Positions 21,123 through 32,900 of a stretch of DNA of 64,000 nt are shown here, one piece after another. The notes beneath the pieces were generated by a model, which was not told the origin of the DNA, ran no database searches, and saw only the letters and a program-made list of their open reading frames with translations. Source of the stretch: Pseudeuparius sepicola (taxonomy: Eukaryota; Arthropoda; Insecta; Coleoptera; Anthribidae); contig OY987301.1 in the NCBI GenBank assembly GCA_963920635.1, positions 54,814,560 to 54,878,559 of the forward strand. The letters run 5' to 3'. How positions within the stretch are numbered: position 1 is the first letter of the stretch; every line of letters starts with the position of its first letter. Made by a program: the position numbers and the translations under genes.

Positions 21123-23171
21123 TTAAGTACAATCACACACAAAATACAACTCTTTCCTTATTTCTTTAGGTGTATGTTTTATGACATCTAGTTTTATTCT
21201 TATTTTGTAGTTTAGATCTATATTCGAGTTCTCTAGTTCTTCCTCTAGCCAATAGTTAGATACAAACAAGGATTCCAGATTTTCAAATTGTAAAATGTAT
21301 CGAACTTTATTTCTATGTAGTATGTCTTTAATTCCCACAATAACTAGTTGTGTCCCTTCCCCTAACTCTTCGATTCTTCGACATTGACCAACTTTAACTT
21401 TTCCTTTCATTTCCAACATTGTAATATTATTAAAATGTTCGACTCCTTCCTGTGTGAAGGGGCTATCCTCTAAATTTTTCCATATATTAGATACAAATTC
21501 TAGTTTTTCTATTTTTGGAAATGAGTTACCATTGTAACTTGCCATTCCGTTAGTTTTAATTACACAAATCACTGCTTCTCTTGGCAAACAGAATAAGTCC
21601 ATGTCGTCATCGTAAGGGATTATAATGTATCCCTCCTTCTTAAGATCTTCTTTAGCCTTGTAAGCATTTAGAAAAACATTTTTATGGTACCCCTTAACGT
21701 AATACACACTTTTTGACCCCTCTTTTTCCCCCAAAACCCCAACATAGGGAAATTTCCCTTTGCTATTAACGGTAAATGCAGTAACCTTATATTCCCCACT
21801 GGTGTCTAGGTTTTTCCAACGAGACCCAAAATAAGGTTCAAGTTATTCTCTCAACTTTGCTATTTCCTGCTCAAACTCCAGCTAATGTTGGTGTTGGTTT
21901 TTAATCGCTTCTGTCTCTGCCAAAAATTCGATTCTTCTTCGTTTTAAATTTATTTCGTCCAATTCCAGCTTTCGCTTCTTAGCAGACAACACACTGATTC
22001 GAAATAAAGGTTTTATCTCTTTGACTGGATAAGAGCAGAGTTTATTCGTTAGATTGGTTCTTTTCCTTAATATTTTGGGTAGTAAATTAGTCGTATTCAC
22101 GAGGCCAAATTCTTCGAGGTGAATCTCCTTGGGGATGGTCGAGAAAAGGGTTGTCGATTTAGAGAAATACGTCTCACCACTCTTAATGTAACACTTGTGG
22201 TTAAAACTTACAATATCCTTATTCTCTTTATCCTCCACAACTTCTACGTAATTAATCGGTAAAAAATTGAAACTAAATGCAGAAATGACATATGAAATTA
22301 TTTTACTGCGAGACTTTGCATCGCTGGGTAAATTTATTTGCACTCCAGTTAATTTTTTGGTGTTACTGTTTCCCCAATAAACATATTGTAAAAGGTTCTT
22401 ATATACAAGGCAACAGCTGTTTTGTAAAGTGTCGCTCAATTTTTTCCACATGTTAGGTATAGAAACAGAATATATAGGGGCTTTATGGAAGTACTTTTTA
22501 CTGGAGTTTAGTAGAAACAGACAATCTTCTATCGGTTCAAATGTTTGCAGGATACAGTTATTTTCGATGTTGTAATTATAAATCGTAGCCTCCAATCTTG
22601 TTATACCATGTGTCTTTGCCAAATTGGAAGAAAATGTTTCCCTTAAGCGTGAATCGGGGCAAGCAATAAAATCGACAATATGGTTACCCAGCTGCTTGCT
22701 AACACCAGGGCTGGTCATTTGGCAAATAAACTTATTGTAAATTTTAACTCTTACATCAGTATTTACCATTGTTAAACAATCTATACCAACAGTTTTATCG
22801 TTATCTACAATTACGTTGCAATTCATCTTGTATTCTCCTTGGTAGCAGAAGTTGTGATTTGTAATCAAAAAGTCACTCATCTCTCTCTTGTTAAAAACAC
22901 CAGCAAAGTCTTGCGTAATGTCTAAATCCAGAAGATAGTAATGTTCCTTCCTAAGCTGGTTCAACGGGCGCGGTAGTTCTTCTAGTATGGTCTCAATCGG
23001 GGCGTCGGCCAACTCCACTTTGTACGGTATCCCAACAGGATCTTTTTATTTTTGCCTATTATTCTCCAAGTCTCTTTGTCCAACCACTTGCATAATTTTT
23101 TTCGACATATCACTTCCACTATTCAGTAGGTAAGGCAGCTTTGCTTTTACTCCATGTTTACCAGAAACCAA
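21123..23171 (-). pseudogene. Element X protein, Rep-like core, coiled coil and C-terminal domain (X1 copy)
   Basis: It continues from 38586 after Polinton-2. The longest open piece (23018-21882, 378 codons) has YYLLDLDITQDFAGVF (about residues 27-42), DVRVKIYNKFICQ (88-100) and THGITRLEATIY (136-147). The order Asp-x-Asp, then (K/R)xYNK, then RxE resembles replication initiators of the Rep_trans/phage gene-II type; this is inference from pattern. A Lys/Arg/Glu-rich coiled coil (KRRRIEFLAETEAIKNQ) leads into a TAG at 21882-21884 and, in the same frame, a further ~230-residue domain (to 21123) with no known motif. A second stop (TAA, about 21840) is private to X1. A short break near 23045 (poly-T) separates the first ~40 codons. 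Confidence 0.65.
23166..23171. repeat. Target site duplication AACCAA of Polinton-2 (left)
   Basis: Repeated at 38586-38591. Copy X2 has a single AACCAA (read on the minus strand) at the equivalent place, so the insertion point is confirmed. Confidence 0.92.
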
Positions 23172-24853
23172 AGTAGGTAAGCTATAAGAGTTCAAGCGCA
23201 ATTTTCCCATGTTAATCCTTATGGGCCTATAAATGGGTAAAAACATGACCAACCGCCCGCGACTTTGAATTTTCCGAAAATTTCCCGCGACTTGGGTTTT
23301 TTATTTTCAGAAGACATTTTCCGGGACTCCCCTGAAATTTTCTGTACTAAGAATTTTCCTCCAAAACCGAATTATTGCGCCGACAATTGGTATTACTAGG
23401 TCGAGGTAGAGGAAACCTATTATGGGTGACAATTACTATCGCCAGGGTCGATGTAACTGGGATAGCATTCGTTCCCCGGTTTTGAATTTTACAGTTAAAA
23501 GCGCGTTCGGTGGCTGAATGTCCCGATGCTTAGCGGGCGATATTTGCGGATAGGGTATTATACTGGGGGATCATTTGTGGTCAGGAGACTTTTCAGACTT
23601 TCTTTCTATGTGATCACAAGTGTTACTGAGGATTTTTCCTTTGAGTTGACAGAGCAAGTACCAAGAATTTTCCAATGATCCCCAGAGAAAATTTAAGCAA
23701 CCGAATTATTGTCCCATTACTAGGTCGAGGTGATAATTACTATTACTAGACTAGGGTCGATGGAAGTGGCATTCGACCGCAATTCCCCGGTTTTGAATTT
23801 TACAGTTGGACAACGTCCGGCTGGTGGCTGAATGTTCCGATGCTTAGCGGGCGATAGGATAGGGCGTTATACTGGGGGATCACTACAATTTCCACGCGAC
23901 TTTTTAGATTTTCATTCTCGGTAAGCTAGCGATTGACAGGCTGAATGTTCCGATGCTTAGCGGGCGATAGGATAGGGCGTTATACTGGGGGATCACTTGC
24001 GACTAAAATTTCCACGCGACTTTTTAGATTTTCATTCTCGGTAAGCTAGCGATTGACAAGTCGGTCGGGTAGTCAAGGTTCTTGCTCATACATAAAGGTT
24101 TTCGATGGTCAAAATTTTCACGAGACTTTTTCAGATTTTCATCTTCTTTAACCTACTAGGAATAAGTAAGGCACATCAAAAACGCAAGTGGTACTGAGAT
24201 TTTGGATAACTTATATTTCTGGGGCCCTAAAAGTTGGGCAGTTGAGAAAAAAATATGTTTATAATAGGCTTAGAATCAGCGTGAAAGTGAATAAGCTTGG
24301 TTTGAAAATATATTGCAAAACGTATCCTGATTCAAAAAATCGTGAGTTGGAGATATTTTTAGAGCATTTTTAACGAGAAATGTCACAAGTGTTACTGTGA
24401 TTTGATGAGTGAAAGGGATTTTCCGAATATGCATATCAGTTTATATGAGATATTTTTAGTGGATTTTAATGCCAACTAACAGTAAAACTCGTAAGTTTTA
24501 ATAGTCCAAAAACCATTCCCTCTAACATTTTAGGCCTTAAATAACGTAATGAAGCAGGTAGGGTTTCAGAGAAAAGGCTTCCCCCGACAAATTCGGGGTA
24601 CCTACGGTGTAAAAAATCCGATGGTTTTATGACCCGGCGGAACGTTATAGATTTAACTAGACTTTTTTATTATGACAGTGCTCCTTGGAAAGGAAAGTGA
24701 CTACTTTCTAATTAACAATTAGGAAAATTGATTTTTAATGAGAAGTTTAGAATTATAAATTATTCAGGAACAGTTGATTTATTTTCGGGGTAGGCTGAGG
24801 AAACGATCACCGCAGGGTATATAAGCGCGTGAAAAGCGCTCCCACGTTCAGTC
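23172..24853 (+). repeat. Polinton-2 left TIR
   Basis: It pairs with 36742-38585. Three subterminal blocks recur (about 23511, 23828 and 23939), each with GATGCTTAGCGGGCGATA and TATACTGGGGGATCA. The inner edge carries a TATA box and ends just before the start codon of the first gene. Confidence 0.9.
24815..24852 (+). promoter_or_regulatory. TATA/initiator promoter in the inner edge of the Polinton-2 left TIR
   Basis: GGGTATATAAGCG is followed about 25 bp later by TTCAGTC, an arthropod initiator (TCAGT), and then ATG at 24860. Because it is in the TIR, an almost identical promoter faces inward from the right end. Confidence 0.7.
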
Positions 24854-24859
24854 TTCATC

Positions 24860-25363
24860 ATGTCTCTGTTACTTGAGGTTGAACCTAATAGTTACGGTAT
24901 TCAACACACCAATGATGCATTAGTGTTGGGTCAGACAACTGTAACAATTGAGAATATTTTATGTGTTGGAGATAAAAAAATGAGTCTTACACCCGGTCTA
25001 TCACAACTGCTGTTAAAGAACCAGCCAAAGAATTTTGATGATAATGATTTAAAAATATATCGCCAATTGTTGATTGCTACAAATGCACACAAAAGGCGAT
25101 ATGGTAACAAATTTCGATTGAATCCAAGCAAGACGTGGAAATACAGAAACATTATATTAAAGCTATTCCCATCTAAACAAAAAAATGTTTCAAGAAAGTC
25201 TACTGTCGTGAGACCAGTACTTAAATGGGACGAAAATACCGATCCAAATGACACCGTCGATATGCTCAGGAATGCTCTAGAAAATGGAGAAGATAGTGAT
25301 ATTTATATAAATACCTTAATAGATATGAAAATTATAGTTGATCCAAGAAATAAAAATGACTAA
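24860..25363 (+). CDS. Polinton-associated protein (DUF8207-like family), Polinton-2 version
   Basis: An intact 167-codon frame with its own TATA/Inr promoter. Residues about 40-95 (PGLSQLLLKNQPKNF, then TNAHKRRYGNKF and SKTWKYRNIILKL) match in pattern the Polinton-1 protein at 42655-43445 (RGLCELLFKKRPKDF, THAYRRDYKEDG, TKSWKYKHLIGPML). Both end with a DPN(D/E)xVDxLR-type segment and an acidic-to-hydrophobic tail. The family is common next to integrase in insect Polintons; the name DUF8207 is from memory. The biochemical role is not known. It is shorter than the Polinton-1 version, lacking the basic N-terminal region. Confidence 0.75.
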   Translation: MSLLLEVEPNSYGIQHTNDALVLGQTTVTIENILCVGDKKMSLTPGLSQLLLKNQPKNFDDNDLKIYRQLLIATNAHKRRYGNKFRLNPSKTWKYRNIILKLFPSKQKNVSRKSTVVRPVLKWDENTDPNDTVDMLRNALENGEDSDIYINTLIDMKIIVDPRNKND

Positions 25364-25396
25364 GTAGATGCTCGTTTTATTTTAACACTTGTCAAG

Positions 25397-25550
25397 TGCA
25401 TGGAACCCCATGGAACCCCATGGAATCCCATGGAACCCCATGGAACCCCATGGAACCCCATGGAACCCCATGGAACCCTATGGAACCCCATGGAACCCCA
25501 TGGAACCCCATGGAATCCCAAGGAACCCCATGGAATCCCATGGAACCCGC
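25397..25550. repeat. 10-bp microsatellite CCCATGGAAC, about 15 units
   Basis: Near-perfect head-to-tail CCATGGAACC with occasional CCATGGAATC. It lies just downstream of the 24860-25363 stop. All three plus frames are open through it, which explains the apparent MEPHGTPWNP-type ORFs; these are not genes. Confidence 0.95.
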
Positions 25551-26088
25551 TTTACATACCATTCATTTCCCCACCACCCTAGAATGTAGAATGCAAGGTG
25601 CGCTTTTTTTACATGGTGTCCCCAGTAGGCCTAATCCATGTTCGAGCATGTATTAAATTTTAGATTAGTCAAATTTTGATTAACAGATATTTTGACGATT
25701 TTGGTTATCAGATTTTTTGATTTTTGGTTTCCTTCTCTCATTCAGGTTTACGTGATAAGAGGTCGGCACACACTTGAATTCAGGTGCTTAAAAAACAACA
25801 TATCTGTATTTTAATTTTTATTAGAGCAATATTACATTTATAACCCTATATAGTAAAAATACATTAAAACTATTCTACAACTATAATATATACGATAATT
25901 TATTATGGTTAACTATTATATATTTCTAAACCTATAGTTATATAGTCACATACAAATCATCGTTAACTAAAATTAAATTTGATTATAACGGGAGTGTAGT
26001 ATTACTGTTCTGGCATCGTTGCAATTTTTTATGTACGACTTTTTGATGCTTTATAATAGATATTTTTGCTACCATAATTAAGGTAAAA
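25551..26088. other. Intergenic spacer between two convergent Polinton-2 genes
   Basis: AT-rich, with no frame or repeat of note. It probably holds the 3' ends of the rightward small gene and the leftward polymerase gene. Confidence 0.5.
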
Positions 26089-29000
26089 TTAACCTATTTG
26101 GGAATAGTGACCCCAAGGGAGTGTTTCATAACCATGTAAAATATATCTTTTATCGTCATGAGGACTTAACGCGATCTTCGATTGTTTTATAGTGTAAACG
26201 GTGTGTTTCTCTGACCGAATCAAATTCTGATTAACTGTTTTTTCAATATTCTTCTCCAGACACTGTACATAATCATCAAAAGTGATTTTAGCTTTAACGA
26301 CTGATTTCTTAATCCCCTTAGCCTTCTTTGTAACTCCACCTTGTAACATGATCTCGGACATTTCATCCTCAGTAAATCCATTTTCCTGCAGTTTGCGTAT
26401 TTTCATATCTTCACTCTCATTAACTTTAAATGTGTACATTTTTGATCGTAGACCCACAAAATCAGTCATAATTCGTCCATTGTTTTCATCCCTCATCATT
26501 CCCAAAACTTTTTTGTTTACCAGAGGTATACCATATATGTTATCAGGTGAATAATCGCTGGTGTCAAAATATTTATGACAGTCTTGACGCATAACTTCGT
26601 AAATGTCGATGTTTTGAATTTCATAAATTAATGAGTCAGTGTCAGTATATGAAACTGTGCAATTGTTACCAAACTGAGGTTGCATGTACCCATAGTGAAA
26701 ATCATAGATAGTTGTTTTTGCTAGATCCAAAATACTCATACCAACGTAAATTGGCTTATTCATGAACACTTCAGATTTGTTTAATTCAATTGCTGCGAGG
26801 TTTTCACCGAAAATCATAGCAGACTTGAATTCAGGTTTGACGATAAGTGCCTCCGCACCATTCGACCTTCCCACTTGTTAACCAGTTTTATCACCGAATG
26901 TTTGTGGACATTTTCCATCGTTTTCACGAAGACTGCGTTATTCAGAAGTTTGTATAGATCTTTCTCAAAAGCGCTCGTCGCCTGGGCACGAAGTCTAGTA
27001 TTCAGGTCTATGTAGCTTTTCAACCATGCACTTTGTTTAAATTTAAGTACACGATGTATTTTCTTCAGGATAATACCGTTTGCTAAAACTTGTTTAAGTG
27101 TCCTGTAGTGAATCACGTACTTTTCTTTATTATGGAGGGTAGCCATTAATTTTTTCTCTCTTTTAGTCCCTTGTATATGTTGTGGGCAGAAAGGTAAATC
27201 TTTATGTTTATCATGGAGTTTCCCAGGGTACTCTAGATCAACTTCTAGAAAATACCCCATGTCAGAATTAACAGTTAAGTTTTCAATATTCAACCCCTGA
27301 ATCTCCCTATCATCTAACCATTTAAATCCAGCAAAAGGAAGTGGTTGTGACATAGCCCAACCATACTGATTGTTGATGTCAAAGTAAGTTAAATAGCTCA
27401 CAGGTTTCTGTGGATCATAATTGGACATGTATTTATTATTAGCCGTGGCGCGTCGTTTGGAACACTGACTGAGTCCACCACGTATTCCTTTCTCCACAAA
27501 CATTACTTGATAAATATCCGTTATTAATTCTAACTCCACTTGTGTGTACTTTAACATCGAATCCCATGTGTATCCAGGTAATGTGTAGTAGTGAGCGGGA
27601 TCTAGTTTGTGAGTTCTCATGCAGCTAGCTCTAAATGCTTCGAATACATCGGCTAGAAGCAATCTATCCGTTTTCAAATATAGGTCAGCATAATCATTTA
27701 ATGTTTTGCATTCACATTCGCTCCACACTTTCTGTGCGTGAGCATACTCTTTTTCATATATCGATCTTTCCTCCAGTTTGTTATAAAAACAGTCCTTAGT
27801 AGGTAGCTGACTGTGGTTTAATTTCTCCATACAATCCATAAAATCATATGGGAAAACACCTTTTCTTGTTAGAAGTTTGAAACGTGATTCGGGGAGTTCG
27901 GAGAAGTTGTCCCGGAGGATTGGGTACTCCGAAAGATTGGATGCCAAAGAATCTAATCCTGCCGACATAAATCGGAAACTATCTATAAAACGAAATTTCA
28001 CTAAATTATCAGGTATATGTTTGGTGAAAGATATATATTTTTCTTTATTGATAGGAAGCAACTCTACTCATCCCTCATCCTTAGCTATGCTCTTGATCAC
28101 GAAATGTGCATCATAATCTGACAGATTGTGGAAGACTACAGGTACAACGTGACTATCTTGGAAATTTATATTACAATCATCATGCGCAGCACCTCGGAAC
28201 TTTCCAGTTAAATGGTTATGGTCTCTGACTTTCTTTCCCGTGATGGGTTTCTCACAAATATGACACAATTTTGCATTGTTAAAGCTCTTCTTCTCATCCG
28301 CTGTTAGTCTATCCATCGGTAGAGGGCATAGAAAAACTGTCTCTAGATCCTCAGCCACTCCTCCTAGTTCTTTAGAAAACCATTCCATGCAATCTAACCC
28401 AGTGTAAGATCTGTAGGATGACAAGCTGTCATCATAACTACATTTAACATAATAGCCAACGCTGCAAGGCACATGCTTTTGGTATTTATTATTGTCGTTT
28501 GTTGCCCTGAGGAGACTTTCTATATCGGCATAAATTGTAAAGGGTACCATTTCCTTATTTTTGTAATTTTTAAATTTGAGGAATTTGCGATCTTGGATTG
28601 ACTAACTTTGCAATCGTTCATGTGTTTACAATCTTCATAATGCATTGTTAGCTTTTCCTCTGAGTTAAAGTAATGAAGGCATCGATCACAGAAGAATTTT
28701 TGCCCATTACATTTACTAAGCTGTGATGAAATTAGACGAGAGAGGTCTTTGATCCAGCAAAAATGATAACGAACGGTGGAATTATCATTACTTTCTTCTT
28801 CCTCTTCATAATAAGCATTTTGCACCATTAGAATATTGACATGTTTGTATACCTTATTTTTAGTCATGTAAATGGGCAAGGTGTGGAGCTTGTTTCGATG
28901 CTTTCGAAGAATGTAAACGTTTATTGACATATCATTAAGTTTTTCGAATTTTGGGGTCTGTTTAATGGTCATTGGGAAACATATTCCTTTCAAATTCAAA

Positions 29001-29858
29001 ACAGATGATGGGTGGGGGTATTTTGTTATACGCTGGGGATCTTTCTCAACTGGATATAAGTCACAGCCCAAGCAAAGCATAGGTTATCGTCATTCTTCAC
29101 ATTGATACAAGCATGTTTTGCCTTGATTGATTCAGGTAGCTCTATGTATGATGACCCCAACATTGGAGTAAACTTATTTATGTTTACACCTAGGTTGACT
29201 ATAGCCTTCAATGTCCAACCAGAGTCTCTTTCTTGGAATTCTTGAAGCTGCGTCAAAATAGGTGTTGCTATGTGCTGATCGAACCATTGGGTTAAGTCGG
29301 TATCTCGGTAGACCGGTGCGTTGGGTGTAGTGAAATATTTCATTTCCTCAATAACCATGTCAGCCTTCTGCAGCACAAATAGTCCACCGAACACTGCATT
29401 GATTTTTATTGCCTCTTCCTTTTTTAAGGCGTTGACAATACGTCGCTTGAACAAAACAAAACAGTCGTTGAGGAATTCGCCTGGGTCCTTGTGCTTAAGA
29501 TTTGAGATGACTCCAGTTCGAATGCGACATGCAAATGCAGTTTCCAAATCGCACCAGCTTACACGGTTTTTTACTGTTTCTTTTGCTACCCCAGCACCAC
29601 GTTTAATTTCATATTTAATTTGACTACACAGTGTTTCCACGTTGGCAAGAGTTGATAACAGTTTTTGCTTTTCTTCGCTGCTTTGCTTTTCTTTTCTTTT
29701 GCCTTCGCTGATTTTAGCTGTCGATTAATATGTCGAACTGCCTTCGTGCATTGGCGAAGGCCATCTTGAGCAGTTTCACCACTATATGATGCCTGTAGTA
29801 GACTCAGTATAGTGGCTATCTTGATGTATATAGATTTTAATACAGCTGGGGCGGGCAT
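26089..29858 (-). pseudogene. Protein-primed family B DNA polymerase (Polinton PolB), broken
   Basis: About 1,250 codons from ATG 29858. Regions in order: a helical N-terminal part with a lysine-rich segment (29700); a region with WIKDLSRLI and a C..C...H....C finger (about 28700); 3'-5' exonuclease motifs TIYADIE (about 28540) and HNLSDYDAHF (about 28110); an inserted CxxC...DHxHxTGKxRG..H..CN module (28260-28170) typical of this family; polymerase motif A DINNQYGWAMSQPLP (about 27360); motif B KLLNNAVFVKTMEN (about 26930); and motif C YTDTDS (about 26645). Breaks: frameshifts near 29610, 29050, 28535 and 26850, and an in-frame TGA at about 28066. It replicates the element with a terminal protein. 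No intact polymerase is present in the window. Confidence 0.9.
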
Positions 29859-29867
29859 GGTTCAAGC

Positions 29868-29915
29868 ACTGACTGAATTGGTGGTGAGCACCTCCTTTTA
29901 TACTACAAAAAGTTA
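29868..29915 (-). promoter_or_regulatory. Promoter of the Polinton-2 PolB gene
   Basis: On the minus strand AGTATAAAAGGAGG lies about 30 bp before TTCAGTCAGT, an initiator, and the ATG follows at 29858. This is the same TATA/TCAGT layout as the other genes of these elements. Confidence 0.7.
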
Positions 29916-29919
29916 ATTT

Positions 29920-32900
29920 CCAGGAAAAGGTCTTGTTTCATACATCTGACTCGCCAAGCCCTTCTTACTTGTGGTGAGGTGCCCCTTTTTCTACTTTTCC
30001 TAAAAAGGATTTTTTTTAAACTTTGCAAGTTTTAATCTAAGTTCAATCTATGGTGATAAATTTTCTCACAAAATATCAGCTGATTAATCGGAAAAGCGTT
30101 GTTCACAAAATCGACCTGTTCAACGTTTGTCATTTTCCAAAATCACAAACTCAACTTTAGCAACATGATTGAGAATTGAAGAGCACTTTTACTTGCACGA
30201 TTCAAAGCTTATATTCCTGAGGGTAATAATGTTGTGATTTACATTAAACTGAAAGTAAATCCAATATGGCTACCCAAGATGTCAAATTTCTGTATACAGG
30301 AAAGCACAAAAAATTTAAATAATTGTAGCGCGAATTGTGAACTTCGATAAGTTCATATTTTTTAGCGACACAAATCGCTAAATTGTAAAAAATCGATATC
30401 CAAAAAAATCATTAAAGTAATGTTAAAAAGAAATTTCTGGTTTGCATTTTTTAGTCAAAACGTTTCCCGAAAATTTGTCATTTCCTTTATGTTTATGGAT
30501 ACAAGCTTCAATGGTATCCAACTAGCTCAATTACACTAGTCAGGAATATTGTAATGCCCCTGTCATGTATGACAAAATAGTGAATAATTTCCAGGTGATC
30601 GCTGATCTTTCAAAAACGAATGGTAGTTTATTGTTAAATTTTCACATCTCACACATTCAAAATTATATATTTTTTAAATTGATAAAAATGTCATTCAAAA
30701 TTTGTTTTACAGAACATTTAGGCTACCTACATAAACATAAAGATGTTCTAGAATGTTCCAATGCTACTTTTAAATATTTCTACGTCGCAAAAGAGTATAA
30801 GAGGCAAAATGAGAATATTATTAACATTTTCATGCTTGATTGATCCTAATAGGAAAGTGCAGCTCGATTAGTACATTTTCTACATAAAACCAGTAATACT
30901 CCGTAGTACTCTTGTATTAAATAAATAAATAATAATTCTCACCCTCAAAATACTCCAAACTAGAAGTACCCCAGAAGCAACCACTGCTTGTGCGGAGGGG
31001 GGCAATTACTATTATTTTGTCATTTGCGGTATTACAATAACTATAGAAAAACAACTGATTGCCTAAGTATAAGCCTTGATTATGGATACCCTAGTTGGCC
31101 AATGTCTGACACTGGCATAAGAACATGATAGAAATTCAGTAGATACTGGCGAGAAATTTTGCAAAAATAAATTTATCCCGCTATTTTTTGGTAGGTTTTA
31201 ATAGAAGAAAATTAGTTGGCAGTGACTGGGCCACTTTAATTTTTAGCGCCATCTGTTGCTTGTATCCAGTATTGCTCTTGTATCCTTATGAATCTGTCAC
31301 ACATTGGCTAACTAGGGATTCCATAAACAAGGGTATAAGGTTGTACCTCCGCTGCCTGCAACGACACCGGAATGAACTGCTAGCAAAGAATTCTTAGATT
31401 TTGACACTGATTACACTTTACCTATAGATGTCTGGAGATTTCAAGATTCCATTCTAATTCTCATTAACCGTAATAATATAGTAAGTGCAAAAACAAGGAT
31501 AATTCTTAATGCATTACAAGAGTGTTTAGAGCGTGTCCCAGGTTTTTTTTATCAGGGCTTTGATATTTGGTTGAAAAACTCATTGTACCTGGGGTTGCTC
31601 ATCGTATATAGGTACCTAAACATTTTAATTTTTTTAGATTTGCTTAAATTTTTTTTTTTATTTAAATGATTCCGAATTTATGAAAAAATATTCACTATAC
31701 CATGCTCATAAATAGTAAAAAAGAAAATGACAAAAATTAAGTCCATCTAGTAGGTGCGCTTAATTTTTAATAACTGTTATTGAAATGGTGAATAAAAAAG
31801 AAGTTCAATTTTCCAGTTAGACTATCAAGCTAATGAAAAATATCAAGAGGAAAAACATTCTGAATTGATTTGCAGAAAATGATTTTTTTCTTTTTTAAAT
31901 AATGGATCTTGCAAATAAAAAACTTTTTAAAAACAAGCTTTTAAACTAATAAGAATAAAATAAGTTGATGTCATCGTTCATTACCAAATTGCGAAAAGCT
32001 TTGAAAATATACAAATTATTAAAGCTCGTGGTGAACCAAAAAGTTTCAAATGTGGCAGCCGCTATTATTATTTTCTTTTGCCAATTTCTTCAATTGTTGT
32101 TTATATAGTACAAAAACTAACATTTTATTTTTCAATGAAAATCGTTATAACAGTTTTTTACTTCAAAATACATATTTCGCCATTTCCTACACCAAAGAAA
32201 CATAAATTTGCATATTAGAGGAGGAGACTCTAATTTGAAACACAAATAAAAAATTTTGTATTAGACTACTTAGTGTATGACAAAAGAGTGATGCAAAGAA
32301 ACTAGGTATATTAAGAGATGTGGACAAATTATTGAAACTTTTTTACCCCATAAAAAAAGAGGTTGTCTAATTTGAGGCGGACTGATGTCCCAATTATGCA
32401 ATGCCTTTACCCATGAGAGTCCCATTTCGTGTGTTTTTTTAGCATCTGTTCACAAATAAAAATATTGTCTGGGTGCCTAATTTGAGTCTCAATTACAGAA
32501 CACGTTTGGTACCTGAAACCAGAAATTATAAATTTTCAGTATAAAAACAGCATTTAGATTAGTTATGGAAAATAGCAGCAAATAAATGTTTACATTTGTT
32601 AGAATGCTAAATGTTTAAATTTCATTACTGCTTAATTTGCTGAATTTTTTGTTATCTTGTTAATTGAGGGAGAAGTCGAGATAAAGTTAATTTTATTTAA
32701 ATTCCAAGGGTTTGGAGCCTATACATATATAGCAACCTATACCGCGCAAGAGAGACGTCTGACCGGGGTAATAAATTGGCAGCCATTTTTAACCCTAAAT
32801 GTGGCGGGAAATTTCAGATAATTTATACGGTGGGCTCCATAAATAATGTAATGTCTTGGTTGTCGTTTTATGTAAAATGGAAATTATTTTAGTTCAAAGT

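Noticed and set aside
25389..25656. Proline/tryptophan-rich repeat proteins
   Set aside because: Produced by the 10-bp microsatellite in all three frames; not evidence of a gene.
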